A stretch of 64,000 nt of DNA from Flavobacterium aestivum (GCF_026870175.2 NZ_CP113977.2:4278001-4342000); one strand, 5' to 3'. Shown: positions 1 to 8,458, counted from the first letter of the stretch. Numbers and translations are program-made. The notes: generated from the sequence alone by a model not told the origin.

Positions 1-1
1 T

Positions 2-247
2 AAGGCATATCCAAATCCAGCCAATGATGTTGTTACTATAGCTGTACAATCAAACGATGAAAAGAACATTCTATTGAAACTTTTTGACCTAAATGGCAGA
101 TTAATTGGTTATCCTATTGAAATCAAAGGAGCTTCAGATGGAAACACCACTAAAATACCTGTGGGTCATTTACAGTCTGGTTTTTATTTTTACACATTAA
201 GTATTGATAATAAAGTGGTTCTCAAAGACAAAATAATCATACAATAA
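2..247 (+). CDS. C-terminal end of a T9SS-sorted secreted protein (partial)
   Basis: The frame is open from the left edge and stops at 245-247, giving about 81 residues of a protein whose start lies outside the window. It opens with the YPNPAND motif, continues through a KLFDLNGR strand and a GFYFYTL strand, and ends in KDKIIIQ. This is the pattern of the type A sorting domain (Por secretion tail) that directs cargo through the type IX secretion system across the outer membrane, where the tail is cleaved. The function of the missing part cannot be told. A strong hairpin terminator follows. Confidence 0.85.
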   Translation, partial: KAYPNPANDVVTIAVQSNDEKNILLKLFDLNGRLIGYPIEIKGASDGNTTKIPVGHLQSGFYFYTLSIDNKVVLKDKIIIQ

Positions 248-267
248 ACCAATCTTTTTTAAATACA

Positions 268-305
268 AAATGCTAGGTTCTTTCACAAGAATCTAGCATT
301 TTTTT
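268..305. terminator. Bidirectional Rho-independent terminator
   Basis: AATGCTAGGTTC (269-280) pairs with GAATCTAGCATT (289-300), with one G-T wobble and an 8-base loop, and runs into a T tract to 305. It lies between two convergent genes and an A-rich stretch on the other side could let it serve both. Confidence 0.8.
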
Positions 306-331
306 ATGATTAATGTTTCTTTTAATAAATT

Positions 332-2155
332 TTAGAAAGAAACATTCAAACCTACATTAAACATCCATTGAAATTGATTAAACGATTGATTCTCTAATGG
401 ATTGATATAATAATTCATTCCAGGCTCTACAAATACTTTAGTTTTTTTATAAAATTCATATTGTAAAGTACTACTCAATAAAGTTCCATAAACATATTGA
501 TTTACGTTTTTATTCTCTCCTATTGAATTCCCATCCAAAGCAATGTCGTTAGAAATTAACTTCCCAACAAAACCTCCGGTATTCATTATTATATTGGTTT
601 TCTTTTTGCTCAAAAGAGCGTACGAAACCTCCAAAGGCATTTCGAAATACTTCAAATTTTGTGTTACATCGCCCTTTTCTAAACCATTTTCTTTTTTAGA
701 ACTGGATGCGAATAGATATTCATCATCAATCGTAATAGACACAAATTGATAATTGGTTGATGGATTAGGTACATAATTATCATTAGCTATAGGTACCGAA
801 ACTGCACTAGACAAACTTTGCTTATTATAATATGAAACTCCTGCTATTTTTTGTCCCAATTCATTAATTTTAAAACCCGAGCTTACACCCCATTTTTTGT
901 TCAGTTTATAATTGGTCTTCACGCCATAGCCATTAGACTGTTTTGATGCTATAGTGTTTCCTAATGATTTTGCATTATTATAATTTTGAGAACTCATAAC
1001 TCCTGCAAAAACCTGAAGCGACCATTTATCAATACTTTCAGGATCTTTTTTCTTCGTAGTTTTATCTTTATCCAATTGAGCTAAAGCATTCTCAAGCTGA
1101 GCAACCTCTTTTTTGATTTTATCCAGAGAATCTTTCGAACTTGTATTTACTGCAATTCCTTTATTGTTATTCGATTCCGAAATAATATTCTTTTCGGTAC
1201 CCACAACTGATTTATCATTGGCATTTAAATTATTAACCTGAGCTGATTTGGGAATTACTTTTGTTGAAACTACTTTATCGACATTCGATTCCGAAATAAT
1301 ATTCTTTTCGCTACTTACAACTGATTTACTATTTGCGTTTATATTATTCGCTTGAACCGATTTAGGAGTTACTTTTGTTGTAACTACTTTATTGATATTC
1401 GCTCCTGAAAATGCATCATTTTCGTTACTTACAGCTACTTTATTATTTGCATTTGAATTATTGGTTTGAACATCTTTTGCATTTACCAATTTTGATGTAG
1501 AAACAGTAAGCGGTAAATTTTGATCCGCTACTGCTGTATTTACTTTGGATTCAGCTACAACTATTGCATTCCTCTTATTATTTTTCTGCAATTTCAAGTT
1601 CTGCTCTTTCGCTTTAATTGGAGTATTCAAAATGTTTGCCTCAGCAACTTGATTCGTATTATTGTTTAAATGAATACTATTTTTATTTAATTTACCGTTG
1701 CTCGCATTATTCTTTTTATCATTGAAACTCTCATTACCATTGAGGTTGTTCTCTCTATCATTTATTTTTACATCGGTATTTGCAACCCCATTATTCTCTT
1801 TAATGTTTCTACCCTTTTCATTAGCATTCTTGTTCTCATTATCAATGTTTTTTTCATTGATATTGTTATTATTATTATTATTATTCCTGTGTGATCCCTT
1901 TTGTAGTACAACACTATTGGCATCATTTTCTATGCTTCTTTCAAAACCATTCACTTGGTTAGATTTAAAATACAAAATAGTTGGAACAGAAAGTCCAACT
2001 AGTAAACTAGCAGCAATAGACCACCAAATAATGGCACGCTTCTTCTTTTTAGGTTCGTCTAATTGTGCTTCAATTTTATCCCATAACTCGGGTGGTGGAA
2101 TACTGGAGAAGTTTTCCAATGAAGAAAAAATAGATTTTGCTTCTTTATTTTTCAT
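332..2155 (-). CDS. Anti-sigma-like transmembrane protein fused to an outer-membrane beta-barrel
   Basis: The protein has 607 residues. Residues 1-40 are a short cytoplasmic segment with a PPELWDKIEAQLD motif resembling the sigma-binding N-terminus of Bacteroidota anti-sigma factors. One hydrophobic helix follows at about 41-63. Residues 64-350 are an Asn/Lys/Ser-rich low-complexity linker holding a run of eight Asn (91-98) and three imperfect 38-residue repeats (229-342). Residues 345-365 look like a short coiled coil. From about 377 to 607 there are alternating amphipathic strands of a porin-like barrel ending in Phe, as outer-membrane proteins usually do. It follows the ECF sigma gene by 19 bases. 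Such genes are usually annotated simply as outer membrane beta-barrel protein; the anti-sigma role is inferred from the motif and the neighbour. Confidence 0.75.
   Translation of the reverse strand: MKNKEAKSIFSSLENFSSIPPPELWDKIEAQLDEPKKKKRAIIWWSIAASLLVGLSVPTILYFKSNQVNGFERSIENDANSVVLQKGSHRNNNNNNNNINEKNIDNENKNANEKGRNIKENNGVANTDVKINDRENNLNGNESFNDKKNNASNGKLNKNSIHLNNNTNQVAEANILNTPIKAKEQNLKLQKNNKRNAIVVAESKVNTAVADQNLPLTVSTSKLVNAKDVQTNNSNANNKVAVSNENDAFSGANINKVVTTKVTPKSVQANNINANSKSVVSSEKNIISESNVDKVVSTKVIPKSAQVNNLNANDKSVVGTEKNIISESNNNKGIAVNTSSKDSLDKIKKEVAQLENALAQLDKDKTTKKKDPESIDKWSLQVFAGVMSSQNYNNAKSLGNTIASKQSNGYGVKTNYKLNKKWGVSSGFKINELGQKIAGVSYYNKQSLSSAVSVPIANDNYVPNPSTNYQFVSITIDDEYLFASSSKKENGLEKGDVTQNLKYFEMPLEVSYALLSKKKTNIIMNTGGFVGKLISNDIALDGNSIGENKNVNQYVYGTLLSSTLQYEFYKKTKVFVEPGMNYYINPLENQSFNQFQWMFNVGLNVSF
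1130..1471 (-). repeat. Three tandem 114-bp in-frame repeats in the linker
   Basis: Codons 229-266, 267-304 and 305-342 encode three related 38-residue units built around NxNANxKxxV, a Glu-Lys/Asn-Asn-rich core and KVxPKS. Copies 2 and 3 are the closest (both carry EKNIISESN), which suggests recent duplication. Unit length is a multiple of three, so copy-number change would alter linker length without frameshift. Confidence 0.75.
1862..1885 (-). repeat. Asn-codon trinucleotide microsatellite
   Basis: Eight consecutive Asn codons (AAT/AAC) read on the minus strand, seen as an ATT/GTT run on the plus strand. It lies in the low-complexity linker of the barrel protein. Slippage would keep the frame. 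Confidence 0.8.
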
Positions 2156-2174
2156 GCGTTGTTGTTATTTGCTT

Positions 2175-2720
2175 TTATGCTATTTTACAATTTAATACAG
2201 CCAAAATTCTTTTTTTTAGAATGCTCTTGGCTCTATTCAAATTAGATTTCGATGTGCCTTCTGTAATTTGGAGCAATTTTGCTATCTCTTTATGTTTCAT
2301 TTTTTCGAAAATAAACAAATTAAAAACCATTCGGTATTGATCTGGTAATTCTTGAATGTATTCTAATAATTTTTCATGTTCAACTGGAGCCAATTCTAAT
2401 TCCTCTTCCTCTACTATTTCGGCATCAAAAACATCCAAAAACAGCACATCTTTTTTCTTTTTCTTTAATGTTTCCAGTAACTTATTAATAAAAATACGCT
2501 TGATCCAACCTTCAAAACTTCCTTCAAATTTATATTGCCCTATTTTTTGAAAAGCAATTACAAAAGCCTCCTGAAAAACATCTTTGGCATCGTCCTCATT
2601 TCTCATGTATTTAAGACATAACCCATATAAAACGGGAGAAAACAACTGATATACTTTCAGTTGTGCTTCCCGGTCGTTTTCGACACATTTTTTAATATAT
2701 GGTTCTATATTTTCTTTCAA
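2175..2720 (-). CDS. ECF-type RNA polymerase sigma factor
   Basis: The 181-residue protein has a sigma-70 region 2 at about 20-90 (LCLKYMRNEDDAKDVFQEAF, then GWIKRIFINK) and a region 4 helix-turn-helix at about 115-175 (LPDQYRMVFNLF, HKEIAKLL, SKSNLNRAKSILKK). It has no region 3, as in ECF factors. The frame has no ATG before region 2, and an in-frame stop lies 12 codons upstream, so TTG at 2720 is the most likely start. It would direct core polymerase to a small regulon, probably including its own operon. It stands 19 bases before the gene for its likely membrane antagonist, the barrel fusion protein. The target promoters cannot be named from the sequence. Confidence 0.9.
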   Translation of the reverse strand: MKENIEPYIKKCVENDREAQLKVYQLFSPVLYGLCLKYMRNEDDAKDVFQEAFVIAFQKIGQYKFEGSFEGWIKRIFINKLLETLKKKKKDVLFLDVFDAEIVEEEELELAPVEHEKLLEYIQELPDQYRMVFNLFIFEKMKHKEIAKLLQITEGTSKSNLNRAKSILKKRILAVLNCKIA

Positions 2721-2753
2721 GAAACTAGGTTTTGACTTCGTTATTTTTTTGTT

Positions 2754-3065
2754 TTAATTCCTGTAAAACTGATAATTCATTATTGCATCACTGGATGCAA
2801 CATCTTGATGATTCAAAAAGAAATTGTCATTTTTATAATTCTGCCAAACATCTTTTACAAAAATAGACTTATCTTTTATAGTATTATCAAAATTATCTTT
2901 GACATTTCCAACTGGCATTTTTTCTCCTACATCTGTAAAAATAAAAATTTTCCATGCCCAACTTTCCATTACTTCTTTTTTGGAAATTTGCTCAAAACCT
3001 ACCTCATCAGAAGCGCATGAACAAAATGTAAAAAACACAAGAAACACTAAAATTAAATTTTTCAT
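2754..3065 (-). CDS. Small predicted lipoprotein, unknown function
   Basis: 103 residues. The N-terminus is MKNLILVFLVFFTF followed by CSC, a lipoprotein signal with the likely lipidated Cys at 17. The mature part is short, acidic to neutral, rich in Asn, Phe and Trp, and matches no family I recognise. It ends 33 bases before the sigma factor start and is preceded by a PrcB-domain lipoprotein on the same strand, so the four genes may be cotranscribed. It could be an envelope component sensed by, or regulated by, the sigma system; this is inference from position only. Confidence 0.65.
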   Translation of the reverse strand: MKNLILVFLVFFTFCSCASDEVGFEQISKKEVMESWAWKIFIFTDVGEKMPVGNVKDNFDNTIKDKSIFVKDVWQNYKNDNFFLNHQDVASSDAIMNYQFYRN

Positions 3066-3159
3066 ATGCTGCGTATTTAATTTTTACAAGAGTCGACGTC
3101 TCATTCTTTCTAATCGTTTCAAAATCAAGATAATAAAAAACTTATTAATTTACAACATT

Positions 3160-4029
3160 CTATACTTTGGTTTTTAATTCTAAAATTTTATCTTGAATTA
3201 CTTTCTTAAAAAGAATAATATTTTGGGTTTGATCTGCCGAATTATCTACATCTAAATATACTTTGGTCACAACACCTCCTTGACTCCATTCAAAATAAAC
3301 ACCTCCTTGATCGTGAGAATCAGGTGAACCAAATGTTTTTGTCTGACCTTTTAGATCTTTAATCTCAGTTGGAATTTTCAAAAGAAAAGCTGCAAAATCA
3401 TCTTTAAAACCTAATGCTTTATAACCATATTGATTAAAATCATAAGAATCATAATTCACTCTTAGATAACGAAGTACTTTCTCGTTTTCTATTCTAAAAA
3501 ATTGCTGGCAATCAGCACCTGAACATTCACCAAAATAAGTTCCAACAACTACATAATCATTAATTGGATTAACTTTCTTAAAGAAAATAGGTTTATTTGA
3601 TTTTGGAAGTACTACATAATCTGCAGGATAAGTTAAAACTGTAGTTACAAAATCATCCTTTTTGGGTTCTTGTTCAAAATATTCTACCACAATTTGACAA
3701 TTGTCTTCAACCACCGATTGAATTTTTATAGTATACCCACCTGTTGGTTTTTGTCCTGCCAAAAGACCTAATACTCTTTTCTGACTAAAATCAGGCAGTG
3801 CCACATCTGTAGTTTGACACGTTGTAAACAGTTTCTGGATATCTTCATTAGAATTTACAATTATAAAAGAAGGTTGTTTTGGGTTCTCTTTCAAAACACC
3901 ACAATAACTAAAACTCTCATACATAACATTAGTGACTTTGCCACAATCAATCGTATTATTATTATCTGATGGATCAGTACATGAATAAAGACTTAAGGTA
4001 GTAAACAACATCAAAATTAAATTCTTCAT
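3160..4029 (-). CDS. PrcB-domain lipoprotein
   Basis: 289 residues with a lipoprotein signal (MKNLILMLFTTLSLYS then Cys17). Residues of about 75-145 carry VLGLLAGQKPTGGYTIKI followed by strands such as CQIVVEYFE and YPADYVVLPKS. This is the pattern of the PrcB C-terminal domain, named after a subunit of the Treponema dentilisin protease complex. The remaining C-terminal half (about 150-289) is of unknown function and may bind a surface partner. It is the first gene of the minus-strand cluster that ends with the sigma factor and the barrel-linked anti-sigma protein. The domain assignment is good; the molecular role is unknown. Confidence 0.7.
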   Translation of the reverse strand: MKNLILMLFTTLSLYSCTDPSDNNNTIDCGKVTNVMYESFSYCGVLKENPKQPSFIIVNSNEDIQKLFTTCQTTDVALPDFSQKRVLGLLAGQKPTGGYTIKIQSVVEDNCQIVVEYFEQEPKKDDFVTTVLTYPADYVVLPKSNKPIFFKKVNPINDYVVVGTYFGECSGADCQQFFRIENEKVLRYLRVNYDSYDFNQYGYKALGFKDDFAAFLLKIPTEIKDLKGQTKTFGSPDSHDQGGVYFEWSQGGVVTKVYLDVDNSADQTQNIILFKKVIQDKILELKTKV

Positions 4030-4155
4030 ATTATATTTTATTAGATTATATAGTTAAGATTACTTTCTAATAAAAAGGTTGCGTTGCGATGGTAAAAAAA
4101 ATGTTCTTTTAGTATTAAATTCAGAATAGTTCGTGAAATTTTATTTTTTAAAATT

Positions 4156-4180
4156 AAGTACTCCGTATTAATCAGTACTT
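4156..4180. promoter_or_regulatory. Inverted repeat upstream of rmuC
   Basis: AAGTACT (4156-4162) and AGTACTT (4174-4180) form a 7-bp inverted repeat with an 11-base spacer, 26 bases before the rmuC start and in the divergent promoter region. It could be an operator or a weak hairpin. Nothing else identifies a binder. Confidence 0.3.
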
Positions 4181-4206
4181 TTACTTTTTTAAAAAAGCAA
4201 AAATTT

Positions 4207-5577
4207 ATGTTAACGACTCTTCCTCTGTTATTGGTTTTTATTATCGCTCTCGCAATAGGTGTTTTTATTGGCAAACTCATATTTTCTGCCCGATTTCAGT
4301 CGGAAAAAGTAAGTTTGGAAGAGAAGCTAATCGCGCTTAATTCGCAAATCAGTCAACAAAAAGAACAATTTTTATTAGATAAAAACACTTTCGAAAAGCA
4401 ATTGGAATTATCCAATTCCGAAAAAGAAAATATCCGAAACGAAAAAGACAGTCTGGCTATTCAACTATCTAAAAAAGAAGTTGATTTTGAAAATCTTTGG
4501 GAACGCAACAAGGAACAAAAAGAAGAAGTTGAAAAACTTCAAGAAAAATTCACCAAAGAATTCGAAAACCTCGCCAATAAAATATTAGACGAGAAATCGA
4601 ATAAGTTTACCGAGCAAAACAAAGAAAACATGAAAAGCATCTTGTCTCCACTACAAGATAAAATTCAGTTATTCGAAAAGAAAGTCGAAGACACACATAA
4701 AGAAAGTATTGATTATCATGCTGCTTTACGCCAACAAATACTTGGTTTACGCGAAATGAATATTCAAATGAGTAAGGAAACCATCAACTTGACAAAAGCG
4801 CTAAAAGGTGATAGCAAAATGCAAGGAAATTGGGGTGAACTGGTTCTGGAACGTGTACTCGAAAAGTCTGGATTAGAAAAAGGACGTGAATACGAAGTTC
4901 AACAATCACATATCAATGGAGACGGTCAACGTGTTTATCCTGATGTGGTAATTAATCTTCCTGATGGCAAAAAGATGGTTGTCGATTCTAAAGTTTCCTT
5001 AACTGCATATGAGAAATACATTAATGAAGACGATGATGTAGCTAAAACAGGTTATTTAAAAGAGCATGTAAATTCTATAAAACGTCATGTTGAACAATTG
5101 GGAGATAAAAATTATCAGGATTTATATCAAATAGAAAGCCCTGATTTTGTTTTATTGTTTATCCCAATGGAACCTGCATTTGCCATAGCGCTCAACGAAG
5201 ATACTTCGTTATACAACAAAGCATTCGAGAAAAACATCGTTATTGTAACGCCTTCAACTCTATTGGCCACTTTACGTACTATAGACAGTATGTGGACCAA
5301 CCAAAAACAACAGGAAAATGCCTTTGAAATAGCACGTCAAGCGGGTGCTCTATATGATAAATTTGAAGGTTTTGTTGCCGATTTAATAAAAATTGGAAAA
5401 AAAATAGATGAGAGTAAAGTTGAATATCAAGGTGCTATGAATAAACTGGTAGACGGAAAAGGAAATTTAATCATTAGTATTGAAAAACTTAAAAAAATGG
5501 GTGCCAAGGCCAAAAAAGCCCTTCCGGATAGTATTCTAAAAAGAGCCGAAACCGATGAAAACTCGCTTATAAACTAA
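4207..5577 (+). CDS. rmuC: DNA recombination protein RmuC
   Basis: 456 residues. A transmembrane helix (about 3-24) is followed by a long charged coiled coil (about 30-150) and the RmuC domain (about 155-440), with the signature GDSKMQGNWGELVLERVLEK and the nuclease-fold segment PDVVINLPDGKKMVVDSKVS. RmuC proteins are membrane-tethered PD-(D/E)xK-like proteins that limit inversions at short inverted repeats. ATG at 4207 puts the membrane helix at the N-terminus as in the family. The next gene starts 6 bases after the stop and the third 6 bases later, so the three form an operon. Confidence 0.93.
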   Translation: MLTTLPLLLVFIIALAIGVFIGKLIFSARFQSEKVSLEEKLIALNSQISQQKEQFLLDKNTFEKQLELSNSEKENIRNEKDSLAIQLSKKEVDFENLWERNKEQKEEVEKLQEKFTKEFENLANKILDEKSNKFTEQNKENMKSILSPLQDKIQLFEKKVEDTHKESIDYHAALRQQILGLREMNIQMSKETINLTKALKGDSKMQGNWGELVLERVLEKSGLEKGREYEVQQSHINGDGQRVYPDVVINLPDGKKMVVDSKVSLTAYEKYINEDDDVAKTGYLKEHVNSIKRHVEQLGDKNYQDLYQIESPDFVLLFIPMEPAFAIALNEDTSLYNKAFEKNIVIVTPSTLLATLRTIDSMWTNQKQQENAFEIARQAGALYDKFEGFVADLIKIGKKIDESKVEYQGAMNKLVDGKGNLIISIEKLKKMGAKAKKALPDSILKRAETDENSLIN

Positions 5578-5583
5578 CCAAAC

Positions 5584-5949
5584 ATGAAAAAATTTCTAGT
5601 CCTAATTATAGCATTAATTACCATTGGCAATCTAATTTATTTTGCCTTCATTTATTATGTTCCTGTTAGCGATGGAATCCGATCTGGAGAATTGATTCGA
5701 TTAAGCCATAAAGGAATTATCATAAAAACATGGGAAGGAGAATTGAGCCAAGGAGTATCCGGCTCTCAAATCTTTAAATTTTCTATTTTAGATAGTAACA
5801 AAGAAGTGATCGAAAGCATGAAGAATCTTCAAGGACATTATGTAAAACTTACCTATGTAGAAAAATACAGAACCTTTGTCTGGTGGGGAGAAACCAGATT
5901 TTTTATAACATCAATACAAAAGGAAAAATCTCCTTTTAACCCAAAATAA
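5584..5949 (+). CDS. Conserved small membrane-anchored protein
   Basis: 121 residues with one N-terminal hydrophobic helix (about 4-26) and a soluble domain that is probably periplasmic. The segment GELIRLSHKGIIIKTWEGEL suggests a small beta-barrel-like fold. Relatives in Flavobacterium databases often bear the label 6-phosphogluconate dehydrogenase, but no dehydrogenase motif is present and I consider that name wrong. It lies in an operon between rmuC and a thioesterase, and the function is unknown. Confidence 0.75.
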   Translation: MKKFLVLIIALITIGNLIYFAFIYYVPVSDGIRSGELIRLSHKGIIIKTWEGELSQGVSGSQIFKFSILDSNKEVIESMKNLQGHYVKLTYVEKYRTFVWWGETRFFITSIQKEKSPFNPK

Positions 5950-5955
5950 TCATCT

Positions 5956-6531
5956 ATGGATAAAACTTTTAAGACTGTTGCCTCATCATACATTAGTATA
6001 TCTGAATTAATGTTGCCTTCTCATTCCAATTTTAGCGGAAAAATACATGGAGGTTATATTTTATCACTTCTGGATCAAGTTGCTTTTGCTTGCGGTTCTA
6101 AATTTTCCGGAAACTATTGCGTAACGGCTTCAGTAGATACAGTCAATTTTTTAAGTCCTATTGAAGTAGGTGAATTAGTAACCATGAAAGCCTCAGTGAA
6201 CTATGTTGGAAAAAGTTCTATGATTATAGGTATTCGTGTAGAAGCCGAAAATATTCAAACAGGAAATATAAAACATTGCAATTCCTCTTATTTTACAATG
6301 GTTGCCAAGGATAGTGAGGGTAAAAGCGTAACTGTTCCCGGTTTGATCCTTTCTACCTTTGATGAAGTGCGAAGATTTTGTAATTGCTTAAAACAAATAG
6401 CATTAAAAAAAGAAAAGGACCTACATGAAGAAATCTTCGATTATAGCTCAAAAGATACACTTTTGGCGTTAACAAAATACAATATTAAACTCGAATTAGA
6501 TTCCAATATCCCTATCGGAAAATCAGAATAG
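5956..6531 (+). CDS. Acyl-CoA thioesterase, hotdog fold
   Basis: 191 residues. The N-terminal 125 residues form one hotdog domain, with SGKIHGGYILSLLDQVAF (the long helix region with the catalytic-site signature of the acyl-CoA hydrolase/YciA-like group) and a CVTASVDTVNFLSPIEVGE strand. The enzymes hydrolyse acyl-CoA to free fatty acid and CoA in the cytoplasm. The C-terminal 60 residues (about 130-191) extend beyond a single YciA domain and have no second hotdog. It is the last gene of the rmuC operon. Substrate length cannot be predicted. Confidence 0.85.
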   Translation: MDKTFKTVASSYISISELMLPSHSNFSGKIHGGYILSLLDQVAFACGSKFSGNYCVTASVDTVNFLSPIEVGELVTMKASVNYVGKSSMIIGIRVEAENIQTGNIKHCNSSYFTMVAKDSEGKSVTVPGLILSTFDEVRRFCNCLKQIALKKEKDLHEEIFDYSSKDTLLALTKYNIKLELDSNIPIGKSE

Positions 6532-6781
6532 TTTTCAATCCTCGCAAGAATAAAAAAAGTACAAATTTGAATCAAGAACTCAACAATTCTTGATTCAAGT
6601 CATTTATTTTGACTGTTTTTTAAGAATAATGTGGCTAAAATTACGTATCTTTAAGAGTGAATCCGATTTAAGAAAAGGATAAAATTTAAAAGAATTATAT
6701 GCACATTTTGTTTATGTCAATATTCTTTCAGAAAAAAATCGGGTCAAAAAATATAATTGTATAATTTTTGTAATAGAAAAA

Positions 6782-7324
6782 ATGATGAGAAAAATTACTC
6801 TATTATTTCTACTGTTAAACATCTATTTCATTGACGCCCAAGAAAAACTGACTTCTTCAGATTGTGTAATTCATTTTGAAGCGTCTGTCCCGCTTTTTGA
6901 AGCAGTCGAAGCGAAAAACGATGCAGTTAGTTGTGTTTTAATCCCTCAAAAAAGCCAAATTACTTTTGTTGCCATTATCAAAAAATTCCAATTTAAGAGA
7001 GATTTAATGAAAGAGCATTTTAATGCTAATTATATGGAAAGTGATCGTTATCCTAAAGCCATTTTTAAAGGTCTTATCGAAAAATTTGACATGAAAGACA
7101 TTAATGAAATTGAGAAGGACTATCAAATAAAAGGAAAAATAGAAATTCATGGCCGATCTAAAATAATTGCAGTTTTGGCAAGAATAAAAAAAGTAAAAGA
7201 CGGAATCCAAATCAATTCTAATTTTACTTTGAATACTGATGATTTTAATATAGAAATCCCATCTATAGTAATTGCTAAAGTTTCAAAACTTGCCAATACA
7301 GAAGTAGAATGTATATTACGGTAA
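6782..7324 (+). CDS. YceI-family exported lipid-binding-like protein
   Basis: 180 residues with a cleavable signal (MMRKITLLFLLLNIYFIDAQ). The mature part matches the YceI lipocalin-like barrel, with NANYMESDRYPKAIFKG, then KGKIEIHGRSK and FTLNTDDFNIEIPS. YceI proteins bind isoprenoid or similar amphiphilic molecules in the periplasm; the ligand here is unknown. Compared with typical YceI (about 190 residues) the N-terminal strands are short. Two consecutive ATG codons (6782 and 6785) are possible starts. The gene stands alone. Confidence 0.82.
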   Translation: MMRKITLLFLLLNIYFIDAQEKLTSSDCVIHFEASVPLFEAVEAKNDAVSCVLIPQKSQITFVAIIKKFQFKRDLMKEHFNANYMESDRYPKAIFKGLIEKFDMKDINEIEKDYQIKGKIEIHGRSKIIAVLARIKKVKDGIQINSNFTLNTDDFNIEIPSIVIAKVSKLANTEVECILR

Positions 7325-7386
7325 CCATTTAGTGGGTGGTAATTTGTTTACCATTCACTAATTACAAATTACAAAAACCAGAAAAA

Positions 7387-8298
7387 CTATTTGATACAAT
7401 CCGCAAGAGCTTTTTTCAAGTTTTTAAACTTAAATCGAAAACCCAGGCTTTTTATTTTATCAGATGAAACTCTTCTACCGGCCAAAATAGCAGTAGCCAT
7501 TTCTCCCAAAATCAGTCGCAATACAAAAGCAGGCACATTCGGAAGCCAGATAAAATATCCATACTCTCTTGCCAATAATTTTGAAAAGAATGAGTTTGTA
7601 GTACTGTCATTTATGGTTGCATTATACGCACCAGTCATATCTTTGTTTTCAATAGCTTCTAGATAAATGGCACACAAATCATATATATGTATCCAAGGCA
7701 TATACTGTTTCCCTGATCCTAATGCTGATCCTAAACCAGCTTTAAAAATAGGAGCCATTTTTTTTAGAAGTCCACCGTTTCTCCCTAAAACTAAACCAGT
7801 TCTGATTTTTACCGTTCGAATGCCTAAATCGGCAAATAAATCGGCTGTTTTTTCCCATTTTTGGCATGTTACCCCGACAAAATCATTCCCAGGAAGTGTA
7901 TTTTCTGTGCAAATTCCTTCACCATTTAAAGCTCCATAAATCCCAACGGCAGAAGCTGATACAAAAGCTTCAATTTTTTTATTATGCTTTTTCAGAATAG
8001 TATAAATCAACTGAGCTGAGAGTGTTCTACTATCTATTATCTCAGCCTTTCTTTTGGCAGTCCATCTTTTTTCGGCAATACCCTCTCCTGCCAAATGAAT
8101 AATATAATCCGCACGGAGCACCGCTTCTTCATCAATACTTCGATTCGTAACATCCCAAACGTAATAGGTAATACCTTCGGTGTTAGGCTTACTGCTCCTA
8201 GTCAATATAGAAACTGTGTAACCTTTATCTAATAACATTTTCGTCAAATACTTTCCAATAAAACCAGTCCCTCCCGTTATTAAAACATTCTTATTCAT
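7387..8298 (-). CDS. NAD(P)-dependent epimerase of the TIGR01777/SDR39U1 family
   Basis: 303 residues from the ATG at 8298. That start puts the dinucleotide-binding motif GGTGFIG at residues 9-15; a longer frame would need a TTG at 8322. Further motifs are YVWDV, IIHLAGEGIAEKRW and SASAVGIYG, with the C-terminal DUF1731 segment at about 250-300 (VPAFVLRLILGEMATAILAG, then KSLGFRFKFKNLKKAL). Members are extended short-chain dehydrogenases of uncertain substrate, sometimes called YfcH or cell-division-inhibitor SulA-like by annotation drift. It is probably monocistronic. Confidence 0.88.
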   Translation of the reverse strand: MNKNVLITGGTGFIGKYLTKMLLDKGYTVSILTRSSKPNTEGITYYVWDVTNRSIDEEAVLRADYIIHLAGEGIAEKRWTAKRKAEIIDSRTLSAQLIYTILKKHNKKIEAFVSASAVGIYGALNGEGICTENTLPGNDFVGVTCQKWEKTADLFADLGIRTVKIRTGLVLGRNGGLLKKMAPIFKAGLGSALGSGKQYMPWIHIYDLCAIYLEAIENKDMTGAYNATINDSTTNSFFSKLLAREYGYFIWLPNVPAFVLRLILGEMATAILAGRRVSSDKIKSLGFRFKFKNLKKALADCIK

Positions 8299-8334
8299 AG
8301 CAATCAAAATTAGGGCAGTCAATTAATGACTATA

Positions 8335-8342
8335 CAAATATA
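8335..8342 (-). promoter_or_regulatory. Candidate -7 element upstream of the SDR gene
   Basis: TATATTTG on the minus strand matches the Bacteroidota -7 consensus TAnnTTTG and lies 36 bases before the ATG at 8298. I see no TTG at the proper spacing upstream, so the call is weak. Confidence 0.35.
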
Positions 8343-8458
8343 AGTTACTATTAAACACCTCATTATTAATGTTTAGTTAAACGTAAACCTCTTCATACTA
8401 AAAAACAGAAGCGCAATTAACAAAATCATTTATTAACTGAAACGGAGAAAATTCAGAA

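Noticed and set aside
543..749. Plus-strand open frame of 68 codons inside the barrel gene
   Set aside because: It is an antisense shadow of the barrel domain and has no start context.
1130..1471. CRISPR-like tandem repeats
   Set aside because: They are directly contiguous protein-coding repeats with no spacers, and no cas gene is near.
1698..2195. Open frame of 165 codons on the plus strand
   Set aside because: It runs antisense to the barrel and sigma genes; its hydrophobic reading arises from the Asn-rich linker in reverse and it has no family signature.
4041..4280. Minus-strand frame of 79 codons overlapping the rmuC start
   Set aside because: It is basic and low in information, overlaps the real rmuC start and its promoter, and matches no family.
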